A DNA stretch of 64,000 bases from Amylostereum areolatum (taxonomy: Eukaryota; Basidiomycota; Agaricomycetes; Russulales; Stereaceae), in contig SAXG01000069.1 of assembly GCA_012932865.1 (NCBI GenBank), positions 186,001 to 250,000 of the forward strand, read 5' to 3'. Below the pieces are notes generated by a model. The model was given only the letters and a program-made list of their open reading frames with translations, did no database searches and was not told where the DNA came from. The position numbers and the translations under genes were made by a program. Numbering within the stretch: position 1 is the stretch's first letter; every line of letters begins with the position of its first letter. Positions 10,958-21,725 of this stretch are shown here, piece after piece.

Positions 10958-13900
10958 TACTTCACCCAGTCATCCTGCTGATAGTTGCAGAATGCCCAAA
11001 GGTACTGCTCGAACTCTTGGTTTGCCCGTTCGCTTTCACCATCCGTTTGAGGGTGGTACGCTGTGCTCATCAAAGCCTTGATTCCAAGTTTGGCGCAAGT
11101 CTCCTGCATAACCTTGCTTGCATACTGTGGGCCGCAGGTCGGAGATCATCTGTTTCCACAGCCCGTAGTGTCACCACACGCGGTCCAGCAAGATGTCGAC
11201 GGTGCCATTGCTGTCAATTTTTTTGGTGCACGGTGCAATGCAGATGGCCTTGGAGAGGCGGTCTACAATCATGCAGATAGCATTGTATCCATCCGAGGGA
11301 GGCAGATCAGTGACAAAGTCGGTTGTGATCACCTCGAATGGGCGTTCTGGGACGGCGTTAGGGATCATGTCGACATGGGGGTGCTGGGGACGGTTCTTGG
11401 TCGCTTGGCAAACAGCGCATCCTTCAACATAGTCGCGTACAAAGACCGACATCCCTGGCCACCAGTATTCTCGGCTGAGGAGTTTATACGTCTTGTGGCG
11501 ACCTGGATGTCCTGCCATTGGTGAGTCGTGGAATGACTTGACAATGTCACGACATAGCTCGATGTCTGCAGGTACATAGACCTTCCCTCTGAACAGAATC
11601 ATCCCGTCTTCCAGGTTCCATTCTTGAAGGTCCTTAACAAGTGATCGTGGCCCGTTGCGAAGGATAGTGTCCATGGCTTGTACAACTTCAGCGTCTTTGG
11701 TGCGCGCATCTCGGATGCGTCGGCGTAGGTCAGCGTCGCCTATGGTGGTTACAGTGCGCGACCGAGTAGCGCGGATACGGAAGTACTTGGGATCTAGGAG
11801 GACATATTCCTTGTTGTCGTTCTCGACCCCCTCTTTAAGGTCAGGGCGTCTGGACAATGGATCTGGTCAATGGTGAAGGCCCGGCTTGTGCGTTAGTGTG
11901 AAATCGAAGCACGTGAGGAATAACGCCCAGCGGGCCTGCCGACGACTCAGCTTTTGTGCTTCCTTGAGGTACTCCAGGTTCTTGTGGTCTGTCCAAATCT
12001 CGACTGGATGAGTTGCGCCTTCCAGATAGTGCCGCCAAGCTTCAAGTGCCCGAATAATTGCCAGCAGTTCCTTGTCGTAGATGTCGTAGTTGCATTCCGG
12101 CTCAGTAAGCGACTTGGACAGGTAGGCAACAGGATGGAGGTGACCATCTTGGCCGTGTTGCGAGAGGATGCCTCCAGTTGCGAAGTCTGAGGCATTGACT
12201 TCTACCAAGTACGGTTTTTGACGGGTCAGGGAGAATCAGGACAGGGGATGAGGTGAATGCAGCTTTGAGGGCAGCGAAGGCGCCTTGACACTCTGCAGTC
12301 CAGTTCCATGGATGGTCCTTTTTGGTCAGTTCAAACAGGGGGCGTGCAACCTTGGAGAAGTCCTTGATGAAGCAACGGTAGAAGTTTCCAAACCCGAGGA
12401 ATGACTGGACATCCTTGATGTTACGAGGGGTGGGCCACTCCGTAATGCCTACTACCTTGACAGGGTCCATAGCAATCTGGTCGTGCGAGATAATCAAGCC
12501 GAGGTACTCGACAGAATCCTGTTCAAAGACACATTTCTCTGGCTTGAGGAAGAGGTCATTGTCCTTCAGGCGTTGCAGCACCTGCGTCATCAGTTCACGG
12601 TGTTCTTCGAGTGTCTCTGTGAAGACAAGGATGTCGTCCATGTAAATGACGACCTTGCCACCGTCGATGAGATCCTTGAAAATTTCATTCATCATTGCCT
12701 GGAATGTTGCAGGAGAATTCATAAGGCCAAAAAACATCACCAGAGGTTCGTACAGCCTGTGGTTCGTTTTGAAAGCGGCCTTCCACTTGTCTCCTTCCTT
12801 GATACGGACGTTGTTGTATCCCTAGCGGACGTCCATCTTGGAGAAGACCTTGGCACCTTTGAGTTTGTCGACAAGCTCGGAGATGAGTGGTAGCGGGTAT
12901 TCGTTCTTGACAGTGCCTTTATTCAACGCTCGATAGTCCTGTACAGGACGAAGCTTCCCATCCTTTTTCTTGACAAAGAAGAAGGGACTCGCCATGGATG
13001 ATTTCGACGGGCGAATGTACCCCTTCTTGACGTGTTCATCGAGGAAGCTGTCCAGCTCTTGCTGCTTGGATGGGGTCAAAGGGTACACCTTGCAAGCCTT
13101 TGGTTGGAAGTCTGGTTTCAGGTCAATAGCATGGTCCCAGGGACAGTCGCTCAGGTAGACGTTCAGACGTAGCTTTGTCGAACACCGACTTGAACGAGCG
13201 ATATTGCTCAGGGACCATATCTTCAAATGTTTTCGTCTTGACATCAGCCGCCTGTTCCGCAAGCTGTTGCGCCTTGGTGAAGGTGGCACGTATAGGTGAG
13301 GTCCTTGGACTGTTCTTCTCGTGCTAGTTGTTCAAGGGTGACTTCCTTTACAACTCCCAGCAGCACGTAGGCCGTCTTGGGTCCATGAAGCCAAGACAAC
13401 TGTCTGACTGCTCGTTGTCATCTTCTGTGAACCACTTTGCGCCTGAAGGTGTACGGCGGGGAGAACGAACACAAGCATGCTGTACACGGCGGGCAGGGAT
13501 CACGTACTTCGTGTTGCTTGGGTGGTTGGTCACCGTGTGGACACGAGGTTCTTCAACTTCAACCTCGTCAGCTTCAACGACATGGATGGGTGGTTGTGGC
13601 CCAGACCGATGTTCAGGTTTGATGCGAAGCTTCTTGACCGGAGGTTTGTGTAGGACGTAAGCGGGTGGGCAGCGTGTCATGTCGACTTCTTCTCCATCCC
13701 AGTTGATTTCTGGGTTATGCTCCTTCAACCAGTCAGTTCCTAGGATCATGTCGTGATCACCGATGTCCGTGACAAAGAATTCGGCTGTTTCTTCATGATA
13801 CAATTCTGTGGATTGCGTGTAGATGTGAACACGCTGGGTAGTCGAATGACGTACCCATCCCATTATGTTCTCCGTCCCATCTACATTGCGGACAGGGAAC

Positions 13901-14202
13901 GGGCGGTCGAGGGTATCTAACGAGAGCCCTTTCTTCTCTGCAAATCTTCAGGTTAATTATAATGCCTTCAGCGCCGCTATCCAGCAGCGCTTCAGCGTCG
14001 ATTTTTCTTCCAGTGACTCGTCCAATCAGTTTGACATCCAGCAATATTGAGGGCGTGTGCCTATTCTTCGTGACCGTTGACAATTTCAAGCAGGTTGGAA
14101 GGACACGCTCACTGGATTGCAAGGATGATAGTACAGAGAAACGATTTGACGATGCCATAGAAAAACCTTTGCCACCCACAGACGACGCGACTGGGGGGCG
14201 CT
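10958..14202 (-). pseudogene. Element A pol, protease to integrase
   Basis: Read down the minus strand: protease (LLDSGAEGIII at about 13970), reverse transcriptase start ([19 protein letters not shown], 13060-13090), FSKMDVR at about 12830, YMDD near 12640, RNase H ([14 protein letters not shown] at about 12190; [13 protein letters not shown]), integrase zinc region (SPMAGHPGRHKTYKLL), DFVTDLP, and HPQTDGESERANQEF near 11050. It is broken into at least six frames by small indels and by stops, for example at 12832 (CGC-type codon replaced by TAG). The remainder of the integrase and the chromodomain lie beyond element B at 3016-3858. Confidence 0.9.
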
Positions 14203-15240
14203 CTAAAAATACAAACCGCCAGCGAGATCCTTCAACATTGCCATGGCCTCCTCACGCTCCTCCTTGCCCAACTTCTTCATCTTGTTGATCAGGACCGACA
14301 TCTACTTGACTGGATCCGCATTTGAGGTTGTTGCCACTTGAGGGGACGAGGGAGCATGCGCGGAGGGTACTCCTGAGTTTGAGTCAGTTTCCAACGCTCC
14401 TACACGTCTTCCACTGCTTGAGTCCTTGTTCGGGCAGTCACGCAGCATGTGACCTGGTTGGCAACAGAGGAAACAACCACCTTCCTTGCGCAGGCGCTCG
14501 CGCTCAGCATCAGTGAGACAGTCCTGGACGCCCTCCTTGGATGCTGACTGCTCCAACGCGCGGTCCACTGCTAGTGGAGGATGAGGGTCATGCGCTAGTG
14601 GTCGATGACAGGGTCTTCTGCTTCCGGTCTGCAGGCATGCGAGCCGGCGGTTGCAGGAGAAAGGCTTCATTGAGCGCACATGCACGAACCTTCCAGTCGT
14701 CAAGAGTGGTAGGGAGCGGCCAAGTTCTCTTGCATTCCTTGCAAAGGCCACTGTTCAATCCTTCTTTGAAGAAGTAAAGAACGGACTTGCCTTGGAATCC
14801 TGAGCGTGGGAGGAGGGACTTCGAATTCGGTGATGTACTGCTGCACGGGGCGGTCGCCCTGCCTGAGGTCTGCAAGGGCATTCTGAGAGGTGATGGTCTC
14901 ATCAAACTGCTTGAAGTCCTTGTCGAACTGGGCGAGGACCTCCTTGAGGGTGAGCCACTTCGCACGAGTGGTCGTACCCGCTGGCTTGTTATCCTCGGCA
15001 TCGAGGATCTCCTCCTGGCTGCAGCTCTGCCCATACGCCGGCGACTGAGCCTTCCATCAAGGAAAGCATCAGCTGTATCTGGTCATCGTCGCTTGCGTAC
15101 TTCTTGCTATTTGCCCTAAGGAACATGCGGACGGCATTTTTGAAGCAACGCGACTCTTTGCGACTGCCGGTGAATGGCTTAGGCTTAACGCCTATCTCGC
15201 CGGTGGAGGGGGTGGGGGTGGTCGAGGCTGGTTGAGACAT
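14203..15240 (-). pseudogene. Element A gag
   Basis: The minus-strand ATG at 15238-15240 begins a Gag with KPKPFTGSRKESRCFKNAVRMF, homologous to KPKPFKGDRRDTLRFSLELRMF of C and D. Frameshifts follow near 15030 and 14750. A zinc knuckle CFLCCQPGHMLRDC lies at about 14440-14481. The end of the frame is TTTTTAG (minus strand, plus coordinates 14203-14209); pol continues in the -1 frame with the conserved ERPPVASS-type start. The position of the stop matches B, C, D and E. Confidence 0.85.
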
Positions 15241-15921
15241 AGTGGTTGCAGGCGGTTGAAATGGGGGAAAGAGGGTTAACAGGAGTTGCAGGGGACTGAT
15301 GGGGACTTTGAACGGCTGGAGAGCCTGGGGTAGAGGGGGGTAGGGGAACTGCGAGTGCGTTGCGGAGGGATGCAACACGTTCGTTGTGTGCAAGAGTGAT
15401 CCTGTAGAATGCTTCTGCAGCAACCTCGAGTTCTTCGTCTAAGAGGAATGGTTTTTCACCTGTGGCCCAGGTCCAACGATCAACGTCTGTGTCGTAGAAG
15501 CTGGGATACCACTCTACGACTGCGCGTCCGTTCTTCTTGTAGGCGTACCACTTCTTTGTACGCTCGTCGAATCTGATACCAAGGGGAACAGACCAAGGCT
15601 GGTCTCGTCGCGGTGGAGGTGGAGGGGAGCCTTCTTCTTGAGGAGCAGTGGCGACTTCTTCTCGTTTGGGGGTCTGGGGGTTATAGATACGGTCGTGCTC
15701 CTGCGCCGCAACATTGATATCAGTCTGTTTGACGTAAGGGAAACCTTCCTCGTCGTTGAAGTACCACTGGGCAGTGACTCCGTTGTCGTGTGTCCAATGT
15801 ACGGTTTGTCGTCCACCGAGGGTGAGGGTGTAGTACTCGCCTGGGTTAGCTCCACAAGTGAAGCTGAGAGGGAAGTCTGGAGTGGTGGCACGGGGGGAGG
15901 ATTCGGAAGCTATGGTGGTGT
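15241..15921 (-). pseudogene. Element A linker between ORF0 and gag
   Basis: Homologous to the C/D linker: EYYTLTLGGRQTVHW, WYFNDEEGFPYV, KKWYAYKKN, AVVEWYP can be read on the minus strand in order. In this copy it contains stops and shifts. Only one ATG occurs on the minus strand (15712-15714, out of frame), far fewer than expected for its length. No known domain recognised. Confidence 0.6.
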
Positions 15922-16563
15922 CTAGAAAAAGTCCGCCGCGATGGGGCGACGGCCTAGGAGGCGAGCGGTGAGGTAGGAGGCCTTGAGAGCCTGGCGGATC
16001 TTGTGCTGATGACGACGCTGTTGCAGCTCCTTGCGGCTGGTGATTGTTCGACGAAGAGGTAGTGGCGGAGTAGATTCGGGCGTAGGGAGGGCAAAGCTAT
16101 AGATGGTGGGGAAGCTTTGACGGACGAGTGATGGTGGCAGATGTGTGCTGGAACAGGTGTGCCAGGTGGGGGAATGGATGGAAAACTCGAAGCGGTTCTG
16201 ATCTATATCGAAGCGCACAACAACGCGAGCGTAGAGGCAGAGGATCGTCTGCCTACCGTGACCGTGGTTCCAGCGCCACTCGTAAATGCGGCAGTTGACA
16301 CTGTGGACTTTCCAGGTGTGCTCTTTGCAGAGGAGCTCGAGGGCGCGTAGGCGATCAACAGTGACGGCGTCTTCTCGAGGCCAAGGGAAGGGAGCGTCGC
16401 GGTTGGAGTTGAAGGTTTGGAGGTTGAATGCGATGAAGATCGGTTGATCAAGTGGTTCCAGGGTGGGGGATTTAACGTTGTAAAGACGGCAAGGGATGTG
16501 GCGAAGTGGGTGTAAGGGAGATCGTCCTAGTGTTAGGGATCGGTCCAGCGACTGGCAGATCAC
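15922..16563 (-). CDS. Element A ORF0, AUG-free conserved frame
   Basis: On the minus strand the frame opens after TAG at 16564-16566, inside the 5' LTR, and is uninterrupted to TAG at 15922-15924. No ATG codon occurs in its 213 codons. The protein is clearly related to ORF0 of C and D: IYEWRWNHGHG versus IFEWRWHKDHG, EFSIHSPTWHT versus EFTLHAPTYHT, and an identical end LLGRRPIAADFF. The C-terminus is basic (RRHQHKIRQALKASYLTARLLGRR), so nucleic-acid binding is possible. The first 11 or so codons overlap the LTR and may not be translated. Conservation of the protein between two diverged families argues that it was coding. Start codon unknown; a near-cognate start is inferred. Confidence 0.6.
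   Translation of the reverse strand: MICQSLDRSLTLGRSPLHPLRHIPCRLYNVKSPTLEPLDQPIFIAFNLQTFNSNRDAPFPWPREDAVTVDRLRALELLCKEHTWKVHSVNCRIYEWRWNHGHGRQTILCLYARVVVRFDIDQNRFEFSIHSPTWHTCSSTHLPPSLVRQSFPTIYSFALPTPESTPPLPLRRTITSRKELQQRRHQHKIRQALKASYLTARLLGRRPIAADFF
16519..16528 (-). other. Primer-binding site of A, self-priming type
   Basis: On the minus strand AGGACGATCT begins 2 nt inside the 5' LTR edge and is complementary to AGATCGTCCT at the inferred RNA start (plus coordinates 16658-16667). The sequence differs from that of B/C/D, but the pairing and the 2-nt offset are kept. Confidence 0.7.
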
Positions 16564-16902
16564 CTAAGTCACCCAAAGAGAGAGAGAAAGGAGGATGGAT
16601 TGGCAGGAGAGGGTCCAAGTCCAGGCGTAGGGCCGAAGCAGTACATGGGGAACAAAGAGGACGATCTAAGGAAAAGGGGCGCAGAGGAGAGCCTTATATA
16701 TGTACAGGATCGATGATGTGAGAATGGTGCAAGTGGGAGAGAACAATAAGGAAAAGGAAGGGGGAGGACGTGGTCCAGAGCGATGATGTCATAGATGGAA
16801 AGATAAGAGGAGTCAGGCTGACGACGTCATGTGATGGGAAATGTAATCATGTGACTGAACGCGATGCAACGAAAAGGGAAAGGATTGAGGCGATCCGTGA
16901 CA
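16531..16902 (-). repeat. Element A 5' LTR (372 bp)
   Basis: Begins TGTCACGGATCGCC on the minus strand at 16902 and ends CCCTAACA at 16531. It matches 2698-3071. Confidence 0.93.
16658..16700 (-). promoter_or_regulatory. LTR promoter of A: TATA box and inferred transcript start
   Basis: On the minus strand TATATAA is at 16694-16700 and AGATCGTCCT starts at 16667, a spacing of 26-27 nt, the same as in B. The latter segment pairs with the primer-binding site at 16519-16528. Confidence 0.6.
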
Positions 16903-17138
16903 CCCATTGCATGGGTTCATACCGGACCTTTCGCGACTTAGGTGGTCTGCAGGTTTCAATGAGAGGAGATGGAATGTTTTTCAGGGCCAAGGATAAAGGA
17001 GTTATGTGGCGGTTTGGGGTGCTGAACGGCATACGGTGCCACACATTCATAGATTCACAAGGTATAGTCTCCAATGGTATTCCCCTCACTCCTACCCTTA
17101 CAATTTCTCCTCGTTACAATGCCGTTGGCGGTTTTTGA
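16903..17138 (+). pseudogene. F-box-like paralogue 2, 3' part
   Basis: Starts with the second copy of the target duplication CCCAT and continues the frame broken at 2697 (HCMGSYRTFRDLGGL.. VMWRFGVLNGIRC), matching HCLGSFWTFHDRGIL.. VVWRFSIWDGIAC of paralogue 1. Stop at 17136-17138. The end beyond GVLNGIRC diverges from paralogue 1 and is longer. Confidence 0.85.
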
Positions 17139-17315
17139 TGGTGTGGGACATTGACACTAGAAATCTGGGCTTTTCATTTCTCAATTGACGTCTTTCTACA
17201 CCTATATCTTCCTTGGAAGTTTACAAAACTCTTTGATATACTTCAATCACTCTTCACATCTACGTCTTATCAAAATTTTCGGTCCACATTCTATCTATTG
17301 TTCATGTCCATAGTG

Positions 17316-18587
17316 CTACTTTCTGAGAGCGACTGCCCCAATACCCCTCTCCACAGACGATAAATCCTCATCCATATGATCCTCACCACCTTCTCGCCAT
17401 GTAGCTATATTTCTCCCCGCTACCTTGACCCTCTTGAATGCACTATCCTTCCCATAACCAACTCTGTGCTTGATTGCAATAGGAGGTGCAACCGCTGTCA
17501 ACTCCATAAGTCGTACTTTCCTGAGATGCTGCTTGTATTCCTGCAAGGTGTTAACAACATCCTAAGAGTCATAACCTACAGAACTGACCTGTTGAAGGTA
17601 GGTATCCAGAATAGCTATAGCACGTAGCTTGGTCGCCATACGAAACATGCCTTTACATCTCCAGAGAGGCACCAAAGTGAATGAGACTTGAAGTTCAATG
17701 ATTTGGCCAATACGAAAGAGAGCTGGATCTTCAGCTACAAAGCCGTCCTCTCTATTGAATATGATCAGAGACATCACAAGAGATCAATAATAGAGGATAG
17801 GGCATACGAAGTAGGATCACAACGGAAATATTGCACCCTGTTGTCGTCCAGATGGGTGCCAGCTGACGATAAAATGTCTGCCATGACTCCATTTGGGTCG
17901 ACCTGCTGTGTGAAGGGAATAGCTGGCTGGCCTCGGACAGAACTGATCCTCGTCACATAGCGGTTAGAGAACTTCAGTGCAAAGAAGGGGCCATAATGAG
18001 ATGGCGACCAATCCTCAAAGCAGCCTAGACGATACGCAGTACTGAGCTGGTCGTGAATGAGCATCTGCCCCTCTACCGCCTTGTCAAAGCTAGGTGTGCC
18101 TAAGCCGACAATAGATATGCTCTGTTTGGCCCAGGCAGGCTTTGGCATAAGTCTGGATAACTGTCAGTCATCGGGGTTTTACCTAAACAGAATGTAACTC
18201 ACTGAGACTTATGAGTGATAGGAGGGAGATCAAGGGCAGCAACCAAGCCATGAACAACATATACACCTTCCTCCAAGCTGCCTTCACTTCGAGTATGGGC
18301 TGATGCAGCACCGTCGACATCCTTTTGCACCACAATACCGCCACATGTCGATAGGTCAAGCTGCATGGTATATGTTAGGTATATAAAGCTATCATGTGAA
18401 ATGGGCTATGAATGTACGGTCGGAAGCATACTAAGCAGAGTTGAAGGCTCACACTCATCTATATACTGAGACGTGAGGTTATGCAAGCGCTCCACTAGGA
18501 TAGATCTTGTCAAAAGAGGTCAAACAATATTCACTTAACATACGCACCATACTGCTCTTTGGAGAAGAATTCAATGATAGAGTCCAT
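17316..18587 (-). CDS. Conserved mushroom-type hypothetical protein, six exons
   Basis: Minus strand, exons by plus coordinates: 18548-18587, 18418-18494, 18203-18360, 17808-18152, 17589-17751, 17316-17540. All five introns are GT..AG, 48-57 nt, and give a continuous frame of 335 residues with no stop. Motifs: DLSTCGGIVVQKD near residue 40, then KPAWAKQSISIVGLG, FSNRYVTRISSVRGQPAIPFTQQVDPNGVMADI, FRIGQIIELQVSFTLVPLW. The RYVTR..SVRGQPAIPFTQQVDPNGV and FRVGDIVEAQ-like blocks are, to my knowledge, typical of a large unnamed protein family in Agaricomycetes, often near transposons. Biochemical role unknown. The exact first exon is the least certain part. It is the most intact host gene between elements A and E. 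Confidence 0.7.
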
Positions 18588-19428
18588 TACTGGCGAGATA
18601 GAGATAGAGGAGGTGAGAAAGGGAGTCTGGAGAAAAAGGGGATAAGACAGGAAAGTGAGGAGACCCCATCGATCCTAAAGATAAAGTATGAAGACCAACT
18701 CTTCCTCCATCGACCAAGTCCATGTCCAAGCGAGGGCCTAGAATTGCCTTGCCGACATAGTTTTATTTCAGGTGCAATTGTCTCCTGCTTCTATTGTCAT
18801 GTCTAGCTGATGTCCTTCGTAAGGAGTAGTTTGAGGAGATTCGAGAACCACTCAGCAGATAAATGTTGCCTTTTCCTGCATTCCAAGCATGAGATGCTAT
18901 TGTCTGGTAACTGGATTGAGATGAGTAAATAGCCTAGTTTGGCTGGAGCAGTACCATACTAGATTACAGCAGCAGTTGTGAAGTTTGGAAAGTCGATCAT
19001 CTTAACATCTAGATATGTGCCTTCTCATAGTTGAAGGGTCCAGTCCGCTTAAATAGTCTAGCCTGGTTCCACTGTCTCTGTGTTGACAGGGGCTTCGGCT
19101 TCTTTGCACATCCATCTACTGCCCTCCAATGACTTGAGGTTATTCACGAATCTCCTTAGCGAGGCCAGAATATGGGCTCGTTGGGGGCTGCGATGACATT
19201 GCAACAGAGAAGGCCAAGACTTGGTATAGGTGGGCTGAATGGCCTGTCCACAGCATATTGATGAGCAAATCTATCTCCCAAGGAAATTGTGACTTAGTAT
19301 TGAAACAGTTCCTTCTTACCTGTGTATAAAAGGGTGTAGGACTTGAACGGTCAACTCATCCTAGTCCCCCCCAACTCCCAGACATCTCTTAATTCTCTCT
19401 ACTCCACCACCTCTTTCAACCTACACCA
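18588..19428. promoter_or_regulatory. Divergent intergenic region with TATA box for the 19429 gene
   Basis: About 840 bp between two divergently oriented genes. TATAAAAG at 19325-19332 lies about 100 bp before the ATG at 19429, followed by a pyrimidine-rich stretch (CTACTCCACCACCTC) typical of fungal transcription starts. No coding frame supported. Confidence 0.5.
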
Positions 19429-20570
19429 ATGGCTCCTTCTTGACACACCAGCTCACGTACTCAGACTAAACACAAGACCTTTGCTTCTCCCCGCACTGCT
19501 GTCAAGGTCAAGGAGGCAGTTATGAAGAAGACCAGTCCTGTTGCAAAGGCTCGCTCTCGTGTACAGCCTTCTAAGAAGTGAGTAATGGCATTCAATCAAG
19601 TTTCCAGGTACTTATTGGTTTGTGTTCAATATAGAGTCAAGCCTCTTGATCTGACTGGCAAGAATAATAATAGCCGCGAGTCATCCGTGTATGTTTTTGT
19701 ATTTCACCTGTCAATAATACTTCCTAACTATCTTATCTACCGCCCATTTTCTAGGTCATCTGGAGAGGACGATGAGATGTCTGATACTCCTCTTCAGAAG
19801 AAGACGGGGAAAAACACAACATATGTTACACTTCTTTTTTCTCTTGATGGCAACTTACTAGATTATAGGAATGCTCCTCCCCTCCAGGATAAACGGGCTA
19901 AACGGGCCAACAAGAAGACGTATGTGATCGCTGTCTCTAACGCACATTGATACTTATATATGACTTAGCACTCCTAATGCATCAGACAGTACTCTCATCA
20001 ATTCTGATGCTTCTATCCGCGAGGCGGGAAAGAAGTACCTGCAGGAGAATCCCAACAAGGAGTGAGTTTCCTGTACACTTAGTCTTTTTAGTCCATACAC
20101 TGACACACCACTAGCACTCCTTTTAAGGCTATCAAAGAGGTTGTCGACCCAAAGACAGGGGTGGTCACGCGCATGAAGGTGAAACAGTTGGTCCATGCCA
20201 CATGTCCTGGCAAAAGTGGTGAAGATGAGCCCTGCACTCCAGAGCATGCGTGAGTTCTTCTTACTACATTATATTGCTTAATTTAATTGCGGTGCTATTA
20301 GCTGGTTTGTGCCATCATACACTCCGTCAGATCATGACTCTTCTCGGGCTGGACCATCTAATAGCAAGGCCCAGCCTGTGCAAAAGAAAGGCGGCAAAAG
20401 GTGAGCACTTGGTATGCATCACTATATACCTTCTTGTCTAAAACCACATATTAGAGTTCGTGCCGGGCCCCAAAAGGGAGTTAAGAAGGCCAGTCAGTCC
20501 TCCGCAAAGAATAAGGCTACAGGCGCTTCAAAGTGGAAAACTCGGTACGAGATCTTTATCTGGTAGGGTC
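19429..20570 (+). pseudogene. Multi-exon host gene of unknown function, 5' part, split by element E
   Basis: The ATG at 19429 starts a Lys/Ser-rich protein made of small exons separated by introns of about 50-70 nt with GTGAGT/GTATGT donors and TAG acceptors (for example exon 1 to 19577, donor GTGAGT at 19578). Exons include AVKVKEAVMKKTSPVAKARSR, the acidic/basic segment around 19757-19800, SDSTLINSDASIREAGKKYL (about 19984-20040) and the FVPSYTPSDHDSSRAGPS region (about 20306). The last exon before the element ends near 20549 with donor GTACGAG. TGA at 19441-19443 stops the frame after four codons, so it is a pseudogene or the true start lies elsewhere. Composition suggests a nuclear, possibly chromatin- or nucleic-acid-associated protein; no domain recognised. 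Confidence 0.55.
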
Positions 20571-21124
20571 TGTGACGACACGCGTCAATAGCCCCTATCT
20601 TTTTCCTCAAAGGGACTTTCGACCTTTTCATTTTGTTACGACGGTGGAAGGACATTGTTTTGGACTGGGGATTATGACTGGGTTGGTCACGTGACTAAGC
20701 ACGTGTTTCTCTTCACATGACGTATCACCTGATTTCAGACTTTGGAACTCTGCTTACATGCACAGCATAGAATCAGCGCACAGGATTGGTAGAATACAAT
20801 TACTGTACTTAGGATATTATGTGGGTCAAGGGGCTCTGAAGTGGGTCACCCTAGTAGTATAAAAGGAGTGCATGTAGCGAGCCTAGTCCTCATCTCAATC
20901 TCTTGGTCTTTAGACTAGGTAAGCAGCATTTCTACTGTATCTTAGAACTGCGACTAATGCTAAACTTGGTCTTTGGACTAGTCATTTGCGGTGCCTAAGT
21001 AGTGCCCCTGCGACTTTGCGCGCTGACCTGTGTAGTCGCGCTCAAGGAGGTTGACTTCGAGTTTCTTTCTTATTTTGTTGTGTGTTGTTGTTGTTGTCAG
21101 CACGTGATCGACTCCGTCGTCACA
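20571..21124 (+). repeat. Element E 5' LTR (554 bp)
   Basis: TGTGACGACACGCG .. CCGTCGTCACA. TATAAAAGG at 20858-20866. About 60 nt downstream lie two related copies of CTTGGTCTTTRGACTAG (about 20903 and 20966). The inner part has an intron-like layout (see findings). Confidence 0.94.
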
Positions 21125-21305
21125 TTAGGTCGAGATCTCTCGCATGCACCCTGCTCTGAAGGAGTAGCTTGTGCAACAAGTCGTTCCCTTCATGTTTGAG
21201 TCCCAGTTGAGCCCACTTCGCTTATACATGCACATTCACACAGATAGAGTAACGTGTTCCATACCACTCCGGGCGGCGCGTTTGTAGTGAAACCTTCGGG
21301 CAGAT
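21125..21305 (+). other. Element E leader, truncated by element C
   Basis: 181 bp after the 5' LTR. No coding frame recognised. No complementarity to the inferred RNA start was found, so E does not visibly use the self-priming design seen in A and B/C/D; its primer is unresolved. At 21305 it joins element C directly. Confidence 0.6.
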
Positions 21306-21725
21306 TGTCACGGATCGCTCCATTTCTTTCTTCATTTGCAGACCTTGTACACGCGACGTGTCACGGCACATGACTTTCCCTTGCATCACATGCTTCAATG
21401 ACGTCATTGCCCGGACTTCCGAGCGGGGTTCCGCATCCTTATCTATGACATCACTGCTCCGGACCTTCGTCCTCCGCCTCATGACTCCTTTCCTATTGTT
21501 CCCCCCGCTCGCACCACTATCGCATCACATCGCACCATCGTTCCCACTTGTATATAAGGACAGTGTTTCTCTTCCCTTTTCCCTAGACTGTCCATCTCGT
21601 CATACGGTACTGTAGCGCACGTTGCACTACCCTAGACCCCGGCACTCTCGAATCTATTTTCTTCTCGCTCCTCCCATTGTCGCGACTTAGGCGGTTCATC
21701 GGTCTCATGAACTGCGTTTCTGACA
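21306..21725 (+). repeat. Element C 5' LTR (420 bp)
   Basis: TGTCACGGATCGC .. CTGACA. TATATAA at 21551-21557, inferred RNA start TAGACTGTCCA at 21584-21594. The primer site at 21728-21736 (TGGACAGTC) pairs with it over 9 nt. It differs from the 3' LTR at several sites besides the 65-bp deletion in the latter. Confidence 0.93.

Larger units (their letters stand above)
2698..16902 (-). mobile_element. Gypsy element A, chromodomain type, minus strand, with element B nested
   Basis: Bounded by two LTRs (2698-3071 and 16531-16902) with TG..CA ends and flanked by the target duplication CCCAT. Without the nested B element (3859-10952 plus its GGAGG duplication) the length is about 7.1 kb. Order on the minus strand from 16902 down: 5' LTR, primer site, ORF0, linker, gag, protease, reverse transcriptase, RNase H, integrase, chromodomain, 3' LTR. 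It has many frameshifts and stops, so it is inactive. It interrupts an F-box-like host gene. Its LTRs are related to the truncated LTR at 57829-58015. Confidence 0.93.

Noticed and set aside
20571..21305. Self-priming site for element E
   Set aside because: The sequence after the E 5' LTR (TTAGGTCGAGATC) has no adequate complement near the inferred transcript start.
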